From Deltaproteobacteria bacterium (GTDB lineage: Bacteria > Myxococcota_A > UBA9042 > CAIXZC01): a DNA stretch of 43,946 nucleotides. The stretch's first letter is position 1. Every line of letters begins with the position of its first letter. The stretch spans positions 1 through 43,946 of the forward strand of contig VGRX01000006.1 in assembly GCA_016875215.1 (NCBI GenBank), in the 5' to 3' direction. The position numbers and the translations under genes were made by a program. Positions 15,849 through 26,810 of this stretch are shown piece after piece. A model generated the notes under the pieces. The model ran no database searches. It saw only the letters and a program-made list of their open reading frames with translations, and was not told the origin of the DNA.

Positions 15849-16751
15849 TTAGTTCTCCGAATCCGTTGCGATGTGGTTGACAATAAAATCAACCATATCG
15901 ATATAGCTATTCATTCCCGATGCTCCGACCATGGTGGGCAGCACGAGCAGCCTGGCTCCGCTCTTGTCTGCGAACTGCCTGGACAGCTCGGTGGGATAGA
16001 ACGACTCCTGCAATACGAACTTCACTCCCGAATCCTGGACCACCTTGAGCAGTCCCGCCACGTGGGAGGGGCTGGGGGGGATGCCCGGCTTGGGCTCCAG
16101 CGCTCCCGCTTCCACGAGGCCGGCGAAGTCCAGGAAGTAGATCCAGCTCTTGTGATACACGACGACTCGGGTTCCCTTCACGGGCTCGAGCCGTTTCGTC
16201 CAGTCCACGATACGGGCCTGGAGCCGTTCGACAAAGGCATCGCAGCCCCTCTGGTAGTCTTCCGCATGATCCGGGTCGATCGCAGCGAGCCGTTTGGCGA
16301 TCCCCCGAGCGATGCGGATCCCGTTGCGGGGGTCGGTCCAGTAGTGGGGGTTGCCTCCGGGGTGGATGTCCCCCTTCGACCTGTCCGGCGACTGGATTCC
16401 CATCGGGGGAATCAGGGTGGAGCAATCCAGGTACCCGTCCTCCCCCTTCTGGATGTCTGCGTTCCGCGCCCCGACCAGGAGCGGCGGCAGCCAGCCCCCT
16501 TCCAGCTCCATCCCGACCAGGAGCAGCAGGTCGGCCCGGTTGAGTGCTACTACGAAGGCTGGCTTGGCGTCGAGGAAATGCGGATCCTGGGTGGGACGCA
16601 CCATGGCGACCACGTCCACCCGGTCTCCACCGATCTCCCGGGCGATGGCCGCGAAATCCGGGATGGTCGAGACGATCTTCACCTTAGCCGCCAGGTCTGC
16701 GGGGAACAGGAAGAGCCCGGACAGGGACAGCAACATGGCGAGCATCTTCAT
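15849..16751 (-). CDS. znuA: ZnuA-like periplasmic metal-binding protein
   Basis: 300 residues of the cluster A-I (SBP_bac_9) family that delivers Zn or Mn to an ABC permease. Start ATG 16751 has GGAGG eight bases upstream and precedes a Sec signal (MKMLAMLLSLSGLFLFPADLAA). Candidate ligands sit in the usual order: His in RPTQDPHFLDAKP (about residue 58), His in GNPHYWTDPRN (about 135), His in VVVYHKSWIYF (about 200) and Glu/Asp in LQESFYPTELS (about 265). The His-rich loop of many ZnuA proteins is missing; the lipoprotein next door may replace it. The final 20 codons are AT-rich and hold a dyad at 15874-15895. Confidence 0.88.
   Translation of the reverse strand: MKMLAMLLSLSGLFLFPADLAAKVKIVSTIPDFAAIAREIGGDRVDVVAMVRPTQDPHFLDAKPAFVVALNRADLLLLVGMELEGGWLPPLLVGARNADIQKGEDGYLDCSTLIPPMGIQSPDRSKGDIHPGGNPHYWTDPRNGIRIARGIAKRLAAIDPDHAEDYQRGCDAFVERLQARIVDWTKRLEPVKGTRVVVYHKSWIYFLDFAGLVEAGALEPKPGIPPSPSHVAGLLKVVQDSGVKFVLQESFYPTELSRQFADKSGARLLVLPTMVGASGMNSYIDMVDFIVNHIATDSEN
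15874..15895. promoter_or_regulatory. AT-rich dyad, candidate internal operator in the zinc operon
   Basis: TGGTTGA, eight bases, then TCAACCA form a perfect 7-8-7 inverted repeat in an AT-rich island (about 15838-15915). It ends about 27 bases upstream of the lipoprotein ATG. Zur-type sites are AT-rich dyads, so a metal regulator could act here; that is inference. It lies inside the znuA-like coding region. Confidence 0.35.
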
Positions 16752-16767
16752 GACTTGACCTCCATCA

Positions 16768-17931
16768 TCAATAAGCATGGGCGCCATGGGCGCCTGCGGA
16801 AACCTCGACCTGGACGAGGCCGATGTGGTTGAGCTCGAATCCCTCCACCCGTTCCAGGGTGTACTGCAGCCTCAGCCTTGAGAAGTGGCTCGGCAGGAAG
16901 GACAACGCGATGCTGCCCCGTTCCGTGTCCAGGCCGAACTTGTCCCGCCCGTTCTCCTCGTCGGGGTCGGCACCGTCGATCCGTCGCCACAGCTCGCCTC
17001 GCAAGGCGGTCTCCCAGCGTTTTGCGAGCCCGACGACCAGGTCGCAGTAACCCCCGGCGTCGGTCCAGACGTCTGCGGGGACCTCCATCTGCCGTAGCCA
17101 TCCCTCGACGAGAAGCGACACGAAGGTATAACCGGTTTCCCCCCATCCGATCGGCCGCCACTTGAGGAAGAAGTCCCCTCCGTAGGCATAGGAACGGTTC
17201 CCGACGTCCGGCCCGATGGCAGACGGCCCGAGAAGCGCATTTCCGGCCACCTGCAGGGCCCAATCATCGGAAAGATCGAAGAAGCTGGTCAACCGGAGCG
17301 GATAGAGCATGTCCTGAAGCGAAGGATCCCCCGAGCTCAAGGGCAGCGTTCGGAACGCCCCCCCCTCTCCATGCTGCACGGCAGCGGTGAGCTCGGCATA
17401 CCAGGGCAGCGGGGCGAGCCAGGAGACTTCCACGCCGGGGGCCCCGAGCCCCTCCGCACCGAAGAGGTACTGGTTGGGCAACGGGTGGAGCACGAAATGC
17501 CAGGAGTGGGGATGGGTTGCGTTGTTGCGCCCCAGTCGTGAAAGAAACTGCCCCGCCCGCACCTGGAAGTTCCACGGAAGTGAGAGGGTCGTCAGGACCA
17601 TCTCCTCCAGGTGCATGTGAGCGAAGCACAGTGCCATGTCGAACCGGAAATAGGGATCCACGTTGGCCGATGCGGCAAGCTCCCCGCCGGTCAATGCCAG
17701 ACCGGTCGAAGTCGGCGCGTGCCCGCCCATGTGGACGCGGTCCGCTTCGGAGAAATAGGTCCCGACAAAATCCAGGATCAGCGAAATTGAAGGATTCGTC
17801 TCGTTTCCGAAGACCTCCTTGCCCAACAGGCTGCCGAGGTCCCCCTCCTGGGCATGAAGGCCCTGGGGAACGGCAGTCAACGGCACGGCCGACAATGCCA
17901 TGGCCGACAGCGTCAGGATGACACTCCGCAT
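16768..17931 (-). CDS. Outer-membrane beta-barrel protein of the zinc operon
   Basis: 387 residues with a signal peptide (MRSVILTLSAMALSAVPLTA to LHAQ). ATG 17931 is chosen because GGAGG lies four bases upstream. The mature part has amphipathic strands and the segment FQVRAGQFLSRLGRNNATHP (about residues 130-149), with several His (CFAHMHLEEM, HPHSWHFVLHPLP). Proteins like this beside metal ABC genes are often labelled zinc-regulated outer-membrane receptor, but I see no TonB box or plug domain. It may be a porin-like channel or receptor for zinc. Sixteen bases separate its stop from the ZnuA-like start. Confidence 0.72.
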   Translation of the reverse strand: MRSVILTLSAMALSAVPLTAVPQGLHAQEGDLGSLLGKEVFGNETNPSISLILDFVGTYFSEADRVHMGGHAPTSTGLALTGGELAASANVDPYFRFDMALCFAHMHLEEMVLTTLSLPWNFQVRAGQFLSRLGRNNATHPHSWHFVLHPLPNQYLFGAEGLGAPGVEVSWLAPLPWYAELTAAVQHGEGGAFRTLPLSSGDPSLQDMLYPLRLTSFFDLSDDWALQVAGNALLGPSAIGPDVGNRSYAYGGDFFLKWRPIGWGETGYTFVSLLVEGWLRQMEVPADVWTDAGGYCDLVVGLAKRWETALRGELWRRIDGADPDEENGRDKFGLDTERGSIALSFLPSHFSRLRLQYTLERVEGFELNHIGLVQVEVSAGAHGAHAY

Positions 17932-18007
17932 GCAACCTCCGCCAGACAGCACGGTTCATACCAGCCGGAAAGCCGACTCGCGCACGAGCGACAATCCGCA
18001 GGGAAAC

Positions 18008-18478
18008 TCAGGAGATCGTGCTGGGCCGAGGAGGCGAATTGGACGGGGAAAGCAGGTAGAGGCGTTCCTGGATCGGCGTCGATTCAAGGAGCGACGTCAG
18101 TGGTGCATCCGGCAGGGAACCGGCGAGGATTGCAGCAGAATCCGCCGCCCGGACCGCGGCAGCCTGGTGCAGGGCGAAACAGATCGGGCAGGGTTCTTCC
18201 CCACTCGTTCCGCTGCCCCTGTTGGAACCTGGAACGGGGAATCTTGGGGGAGCGTGGCAGGGAAGCTCGGAAGAAGCGTCGTCCTCGATCGCCAAAGGGG
18301 CTTCGCCCAAGGCCTCATGAGGGGCGTGCCCCGACGGGATGGAATGGTCGTGCCCCGACGGAGCGGAGTCCGACACCATCCCGTGCGGACAGACCATGAG
18401 GTGCACGAAGGCCGCAAACTGTGCCATGAAGAAGGCAAGCAGAACCGCCAGCGACCAGCGGAACAGCCCGCTGCGCAT
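18008..18478 (-). CDS. DUF2946-like membrane-anchored protein with His-rich stretch and CPIC motif
   Basis: 156 residues starting at ATG 18478. One hydrophobic helix (SLAVLLAFFMAQFAAFVHLMV, about residues 9-29) is followed by a His-rich stretch (GHDHSIPSGHAPHEA), then EEPCPICFALHQAAAV and a Pro-rich tail ending SPPRPSTIS. The CPIC/CPxC plus Leu/Ala helix and Pro-rich end resemble DUF2946 proteins; similarity is by eye only. As first gene of the zinc operon it may be a small metal-responsive envelope protein. Function unknown. Confidence 0.6.
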   Translation of the reverse strand: MRSGLFRWSLAVLLAFFMAQFAAFVHLMVCPHGMVSDSAPSGHDHSIPSGHAPHEALGEAPLAIEDDASSELPCHAPPRFPVPGSNRGSGTSGEEPCPICFALHQAAAVRAADSAAILAGSLPDAPLTSLLESTPIQERLYLLSPSNSPPRPSTIS

Positions 18479-18545
18479 CCTGGCAAGTCCTGTTCTGTTC
18501 CTTCCCCTCACTCCCACGAAGCGAACTCCAACGCTGGGCTGGCCC

Positions 18546-18568
18546 CGTGCATCGGAAACCTGTGCACG
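18546..18568. promoter_or_regulatory. Candidate operator dyad near the zinc operon start site
   Basis: CGTGCA (18546-18551) and TGCACG (18563-18568) are perfect six-base arms 11 bases apart. The dyad lies about 10 bases downstream of the predicted transcription start, where a repressor could block the polymerase. No named regulator is implied. Confidence 0.3.
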
Positions 18569-18585
18569 ACACCAACTGCAAGTGA

Positions 18586-18614
18586 TTCCTACCCTGCCAA
18601 GGGCCCGGTGTCAA
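18586..18614 (-). promoter_or_regulatory. sigma70-type promoter of the zinc operon
   Basis: On the minus strand TTGACA (18614-18609) and TAGGAA (18591-18586) are 17 bp apart. The start near 18579 gives a leader of about 100 bases before the ATG at 18478. The -35 box lies at the edge of the repeat at 18609-18685. Confidence 0.55.
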
Positions 18615-18685
18615 CCCACGGATCGGAGCGAAGCTCACCGACCACTATGTCTTGTCCAGAGCGTAGGTGCGGTGCGCCTGCGGCA
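18609..18685. repeat. Copy B of an approximately 75-bp dispersed repeat
   Basis: CAACCCACGGATCGGAGCGA and the following bases align with 22279-22350. Shared blocks are CAACCCACGGATCGG, GCGAAGC, ATGTC, GGTGCGGT and GCCTG, and the spacing is nearly preserved. In this copy the right inverted arm is degenerate. It lies just past the 3' end of the MopE-like gene. Confidence 0.75.
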
Positions 18686-18708
18686 AGATGGCTGCAGGCC
18701 CTGCCTGC

Positions 18709-22224
<3,516 letters not shown>

Positions 22225-22245
22225 CGGCTGCCTCCGTTCCCCTGC

Positions 22246-22273
22246 AGTGTACCACCTGCACGGGCGGGTGCAA
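22246..22273 (-). promoter_or_regulatory. sigma70-type promoter for the MopE-like gene
   Basis: TTGCAC (22273-22268) and TACACT (22251-22246) on the minus strand are separated by 16 bp. The predicted start is near 22239, 15 bases before the ATG. Confidence 0.5.
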
Positions 22274-22278
22274 GGGGG

Positions 22279-22350
22279 ACAACCCACGGATCGGGGCGAA
22301 GCCCATCGGCCGTCATGTCCCAGCCAATCCGTGGGTGCGGTCGCCTGAGG
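22279..22350. repeat. Copy A of the dispersed repeat, with intact inverted arms; possible terminator
   Basis: CCCACGGAT (22283-22291) pairs with ATCCGTGGG (22327-22335). It lies between the stop of the 968-residue protein (22355) and the promoter of the MopE-like gene. The position suggests a termination or RNA-stability hairpin, but no T tract is seen. Homologous to 18609-18685. Confidence 0.75.
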
Positions 22351-22354
22351 CGTA

Positions 22355-25261
22355 TCAAAGATGCAGATCCAACTCGTACGCGGAGCACTGGCCGGTCTTC
22401 TTGACGGCCACGTACAGGGTGCCGGAATCGTCGACGCCCGGGCATTCGGGGCCGAACTGGACGAAGAGGGGGGCGTCCTGGCCCTGGCAGCGGAACCCGG
22501 AGGCCGGGCCGGTTGCCCCCGGCAGTTTCACTCCGAGGTCGGCCTCCTGCTTGCACCCCTGGCTGTCCACGAGGGTGTAGTCGGGCGGCGTGGCTCCGGA
22601 CAGGCACACGTAGGCGACGATGACTTCGAACGGCTGGTCCAGGCCGAGAGTGACCTGGACGAACGGCTCCATGATGGCCCACTGCACGTCCGAGGCGCCG
22701 ACCGAGTACCAGTCCTCCTCGCCCTCGACTGCCGCCTCGATGTGCGTCATGGACTCCACGTCCTTGTCGGTGAAGTCGCCTACGTGGAAGGCCTGTGCGG
22801 GGGAGTCGTTCGGCTCGTACGGGTCGATGCCCGAGCAGCCGCACTGGCCGGCAGCAGTGCACAGCAGGCCCGGGGCGCAGGTACCGCAGTCCAGCTCGTT
22901 CCCGCAACCGTCCTCCTTCGGCCCGCAGCTCTTCCCGGCCTCGGAGCAGCTCTTCGGCGTGCAACCGACCAGGGTGTACAGGGTCCCAACGGCCTTGCGG
23001 TCCGGGTGGCCCGCGTACTGCTGCTTGGCCTTGTGGCAGTCCCCAGCCGCGGCGGCCAGCGCGTACACCGAGTGGACCCCGCTCTTCTCCGGTGCGATGA
23101 CCGTGCCCGTCTTGTTCCCTGCCGTGGTCTTCGGGCACGCGGCCGGCACCCCCACTTCCACGCAGAACTGAGGTTCCTCGCCGATGCCGAGCACGACCTG
23201 TCGCCCGCAGGTCGGACAGCCGTCCGGGTTGCCCAACTCCCAGTCGATCCACGCACTGGTTGCCTTGCCTGCCGGTGCGGAGCCGACCTCTCCCGAGCCT
23301 GCGATGCCCGCGGCGGTGATCTCGAACACCCCTTCCTTGCACGGGCTGTCGCATTTCCCCTGTCCGGTGCAGGCCGTCCCCTCCGGGCACAGGCCGCAAT
23401 GGAGGATGCCGCCGCACCCGTCCCCCCAATCCCCGCACTCCTTCCCGAGCGCGGCGCAGCCGGTCGGAAGGCAGCTTGCTTCCACGGTCACCGTCCCCAC
23501 CTGGACGGCCACGGTCTTCCATCCCGTCTGCTCGAACGCGGCCGATGCGCCTGCACAGTCCCCCTCGCAGAGCGTCTGTGCGAACAGGACGTGCTCCCCG
23601 ACCAGTTCCGGTGCTTCGATGAACGCGCCAACGCTCCCCTGGACCGACTGCGGGCAGACGGGCAGCGCCCCCAGGTCGAAGCATGCGGCCGCCTCACCGG
23701 GGAATCCGAGCACGAGCTGGATCACGCCCCCCCCACATCCGGCCCCTCCGCCGGCCTCGAAGACTGCAGCGACCGGGACCTGGCCGCCCGGTGGTGCTCC
23801 CGTCGAGGTCCCCGGGCCTCCGATCTGGGCCTGCAGCACGGTGAACAACCCGTTCTGGCAATCCGGCGATCCGCAGATCCCACTTTGATGGCACACCTGG
23901 CCCCCCGGGCAGATTCCGCAGCTCAGATGGCCTCCGCAGCCGTCGCCGAGGTATCCGCACTGGGCCTCGAGCACGTCACAGGTCGCCGGCTGGCACCCCC
24001 CCACGACGTGCAGCGTGCCGATCACGGTCCAGGGCTTTGCTTCCGCGTACCCGGCCGTGGCCAGCGTGCAGTCGTCCTCCGCAGCAACGACCAGGTTCAC
24101 GGAGAACGTCCCTCCGACGGCCGGCGCCTGGAACTTCGCGCTGCCAAGACCCGGTGCCGTTGCAGGACAGGCCGGAGGGGTACCCACCTCGATGCACGAG
24201 ACCGCCGTGTCGCCAACGCCCAGAACGAGCTGTCGGGGCTCTCCGTCCAGCGCCTCCTGGCTGCCGAGCTGGTACGAGAACATCAGCAGCACCGGCTGGC
24301 CCGCAGCCACCTGGGCCGAGCTGGAGAACCCGTTGATGAACACGTCGTGGACCTCGAGGATGTCGAGCGCACAGGCCGGTGCCGGCTCGCACGATCCTTC
24401 GGCCGAGCACAGCTCGCCCGCACCGCACGCGCCGGGGCAGACCTTGCCGCTGCATCCGTCGTCGAGAAGCCCGCAGGAGGCGCCGAGCGAGCTGCAATCG
24501 GCCGGTGTGCACGGTTCATCGACGACCAGCTTGCCGACGGTCTGTGCGGTGAAGTCCGTGCCGAAATCGTGTGCCTCGCCGCCACATCCGGTCGATGGCG
24601 CCAGCTCGGCAACGAGGGCATAGGAACCCGGTTCCAGCGGAGCGACCAGTTCGCCGACGCCGTGCCCGGGGGAGGTCCCCGGACATGGGGCGGGAATGCC
24701 CGCCCCCATGCACGCCGGAGAGCCGCCCTCCACGCCCACGGCAAGCTGTCGCTCGCAGCCGGGACAGCCGTTCCCGTTGGCCGCACTCCACCCGGCGATG
24801 ATCGGAACCGGGGCTCCCGGCTGTACCGGACCCACGGACGGCACCTCCAGGGAATCCGTGTTTCCTCCGACCAGCAGCTCGGTCACCCGGAGCTGGTCCT
24901 GGGTGCAATCCGGCACCGGCCCGCACTTCCCTCCGGCAGAGCAGAACGTGCCTTGGGGACAGACCCCGCAATGAAGCACCCCGCCGTCCGTCACCCAGGT
25001 GCCGCACTCGTATCCCGCGCCGCCGCAGCCCGGCGGCAGAGAAAGCGCATCCGTCTCCGGGCCTCCGTCGATGCCCGGAAGGTCCGAGTCCGCACCGGCA
25101 GTGTCCTTGTCCGTCAGCCCCTCGGTCCTCCCGCTGTCCGGAAGAAGTGGCCCGGTCCCGTCTTCCAGGGATACGGTCGTGCCCTTGTCGCATGACGCCG
25201 ACGCAACGGCCAGGACAACCGAAAGGCCGACCACGACCAGCCCATGTGCATAGTCCCGCAT
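22355..25261 (-). CDS. Secreted modular cysteine-rich protein with C-terminal PPC-like domain
   Basis: 968 residues from ATG 25261 (GGAGG upstream). An N-terminal signal ends near SASC24; the lipobox is weak, so lipidation is uncertain. After an acidic spacer the protein alternates five Cys modules (for example CGDWGDGCGGILHCGLCPEG) with four beta-type modules of about 110-130 residues that share RQLxLGV, a Cys before GxPxxCPxTxPG, and a closing VGTLxV. From about residue 805 a segment beginning DPYEPNDSPAQAFHVGDF matches bacterial pre-peptidase C-terminal (PPC) domains, usually secretion or binding modules. No catalytic domain is seen. The Cys module recurs once in the neighbouring MopE-like protein, suggesting the pair works together on the surface. 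Confidence 0.82.
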   Translation of the reverse strand: MRDYAHGLVVVGLSVVLAVASASCDKGTTVSLEDGTGPLLPDSGRTEGLTDKDTAGADSDLPGIDGGPETDALSLPPGCGGAGYECGTWVTDGGVLHCGVCPQGTFCSAGGKCGPVPDCTQDQLRVTELLVGGNTDSLEVPSVGPVQPGAPVPIIAGWSAANGNGCPGCERQLAVGVEGGSPACMGAGIPAPCPGTSPGHGVGELVAPLEPGSYALVAELAPSTGCGGEAHDFGTDFTAQTVGKLVVDEPCTPADCSSLGASCGLLDDGCSGKVCPGACGAGELCSAEGSCEPAPACALDILEVHDVFINGFSSSAQVAAGQPVLLMFSYQLGSQEALDGEPRQLVLGVGDTAVSCIEVGTPPACPATAPGLGSAKFQAPAVGGTFSVNLVVAAEDDCTLATAGYAEAKPWTVIGTLHVVGGCQPATCDVLEAQCGYLGDGCGGHLSCGICPGGQVCHQSGICGSPDCQNGLFTVLQAQIGGPGTSTGAPPGGQVPVAAVFEAGGGAGCGGGVIQLVLGFPGEAAACFDLGALPVCPQSVQGSVGAFIEAPELVGEHVLFAQTLCEGDCAGASAAFEQTGWKTVAVQVGTVTVEASCLPTGCAALGKECGDWGDGCGGILHCGLCPEGTACTGQGKCDSPCKEGVFEITAAGIAGSGEVGSAPAGKATSAWIDWELGNPDGCPTCGRQVVLGIGEEPQFCVEVGVPAACPKTTAGNKTGTVIAPEKSGVHSVYALAAAAGDCHKAKQQYAGHPDRKAVGTLYTLVGCTPKSCSEAGKSCGPKEDGCGNELDCGTCAPGLLCTAAGQCGCSGIDPYEPNDSPAQAFHVGDFTDKDVESMTHIEAAVEGEEDWYSVGASDVQWAIMEPFVQVTLGLDQPFEVIVAYVCLSGATPPDYTLVDSQGCKQEADLGVKLPGATGPASGFRCQGQDAPLFVQFGPECPGVDDSGTLYVAVKKTGQCSAYELDLHL

Positions 25262-25324
25262 TGCTGTCCTCCCTGCTGGGCAGCAGTCTAACACGGATGC
25301 CCCCGGGGGGAAAGGGGATAGGGC

Positions 25325-25375
25325 AATAGGACAATAGGACGAATAGGACGCCGCCGCCGCCGCCGCCACCGCCGC
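25325..25375. repeat. Short tandem repeats: AATAGGAC x3 followed by a CCG tract
   Basis: AATAGGAC occurs at 25325, 25333 and 25342, then GCC repeats at 25350-25375. They lie between two divergent genes, where slippage could change promoter spacing. Confidence 0.9.
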
Positions 25376-25383
25376 GAATCTCC

Positions 25384-25412
25384 TTGCCGCACCGGCGTGC
25401 GGCTTGTACCAT
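25384..25412 (+). promoter_or_regulatory. Possible sigma70-type promoter for the CPBP protease gene
   Basis: TTGCCG (25384-25389) and TACCAT (25407-25412) are 17 bp apart; start near 25419, ATG at 25438. Confidence 0.4.
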
Positions 25413-25437
25413 GAGGCGGGTTCTGGCGGAGGAGCGC

Positions 25438-26781
25438 ATGGAGGAGCGGGAACGCTACATCGCAGCAGGGCTGTTCGTGGTGACTGCGCTGGCCCTGCCG
25501 ATCCTGTTCCGGGCTCAGCCCGATGCCGAGCGCTCTGCGGAGCAGGTTCCCTTTCTGCTGCGGAGCGCCTACCTCGAGCTCAGGCTGGACGCTGCCATGT
25601 CGACGGTGAATCCGGGGGAGGAGGCCCCGCTGAAGTTCTTCGAGCCGCAGACCTGGCTCGACACAGCGCAGACCCTTCCCGGTCCGGACAGGGCACGCTT
25701 CCTGCGCCGGCTTGCCGTAGCCTGCCGGACGGTCGGCCGTGAGGACGACGCCGGGCAGTTGATCCCCCCGGGGCGGCCCGAGGACGTGGAGCCGTTCGTG
25801 TGGCTCATTTCGGGAGAGCCCCTGACCGATGTCCAGCGCCTGGCCGGGGACGTGGAGGTGGCGGCCTTCCCGGCCTGGATCGGCAACCTGCTGCAGGCGC
25901 GGGCGGTCCAGGGGGCAGCGACCCTTGCGCCGCTGGCCGAGGGGCAGATGGAGGCGCAGCTCGAGGACTGGCTGGGGCGGGTGGTGATGCTGTTTGGCGG
26001 AATGGGGCTGCTGCTCCTGGTGGGGGCGGTCCTGCTTGTCCGGTGCCGTTCGTGGATCCGGCGGCCCCCGGGCGAGCACCAGTTGGAATCGCTGGGCGGA
26101 TTCGGGGCGGGGGCGGTGCAGACCTGGGTGTTGTTTGCCGGCTGGTTCGTGCTGACCGGAGCCGCATCCTACGCGGTACCGGTGCTCAAGGAATCGCTGT
26201 CGCGAGGCGGGGTGATGATGTTCCTCTACCTGGTCACGGCCGGGGTGGGGGTGATGCTCATCCGCTGGCGCGGCGGCCCCAGGCGGGAAGACCTGCTGAC
26301 GAGCGCGGACCTGGATGTCGGGAGCCTGGCGCCCCGATCCATCTGGCTCGGGTTCCTGGCCTACCTGGCGGCCATCCCGCTGGTGACTTTGCTCAACGTG
26401 GCGAGCGCGGTCCTCCTCGGCGGCGGGGAGGAAGGGGTCAACCCGGCCATCCCCGTGCTGATCGACGCCGGTGCGTCAGGCGAGATGCTCCTCATGGCGG
26501 CCAACGTGGTCGTGGTGGCGCCGCTGTTCGAGGAGTTCTTCTTCCGCGGGTTCCTGTTCCAGCAGTTCCGGCGCTACTTCGGCGTTGTGCACGGGGTCGC
26601 TCTGTCCGCGCTGGTGTTCGCTTCGGTGCACATGTCGATGGAGTCGTTCCTCCCCCTGTTCGGCCTCGGCGTGATGCTGGCGCTGGTCTACCACGCGACC
26701 CGGAGCCTGTGGGCGTCGGTGGTCACACATGCCCTGTGGAACCTGGGGACCGTCGTGATTGTCTTCGTGCTGTTCGATTGA
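25438..26781 (+). CDS. CPBP (CAAX/Abi) family intramembrane metalloprotease
   Basis: 447 residues from ATG 25438, with GGAGG five bases upstream; earlier in-frame ATGs lack a site. A first helix (AAGLFVVTALALPILF) is followed by a soluble stretch of about 150 residues, then about eight helices. The glutamic-protease motif is at about residues 365-380 (LFEEFFFRGFLFQQFRR, the EExxxR motif), followed by SVHMSMES and HALWN, which supply the conserved His residues. Family members cleave peptides within the membrane or process prenylated or secreted peptides. A substrate is not evident. Twenty-nine bases separate it from the TldD-like gene, so the two are likely cotranscribed. Confidence 0.85.
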   Translation: MEERERYIAAGLFVVTALALPILFRAQPDAERSAEQVPFLLRSAYLELRLDAAMSTVNPGEEAPLKFFEPQTWLDTAQTLPGPDRARFLRRLAVACRTVGREDDAGQLIPPGRPEDVEPFVWLISGEPLTDVQRLAGDVEVAAFPAWIGNLLQARAVQGAATLAPLAEGQMEAQLEDWLGRVVMLFGGMGLLLLVGAVLLVRCRSWIRRPPGEHQLESLGGFGAGAVQTWVLFAGWFVLTGAASYAVPVLKESLSRGGVMMFLYLVTAGVGVMLIRWRGGPRREDLLTSADLDVGSLAPRSIWLGFLAYLAAIPLVTLLNVASAVLLGGGEEGVNPAIPVLIDAGASGEMLLMAANVVVVAPLFEEFFFRGFLFQQFRRYFGVVHGVALSALVFASVHMSMESFLPLFGLGVMLALVYHATRSLWASVVTHALWNLGTVVIVFVLFD

Positions 26782-26810
26782 CTTCCCCCCCTTGCAACGA
26801 GGTGATTGGA

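Noticed and set aside
25800-26810. Upstream extension of the TldD-like frame
   Set aside because: It runs through the CPBP gene in another frame; the ATG at 26811 starts a clear signal peptide.
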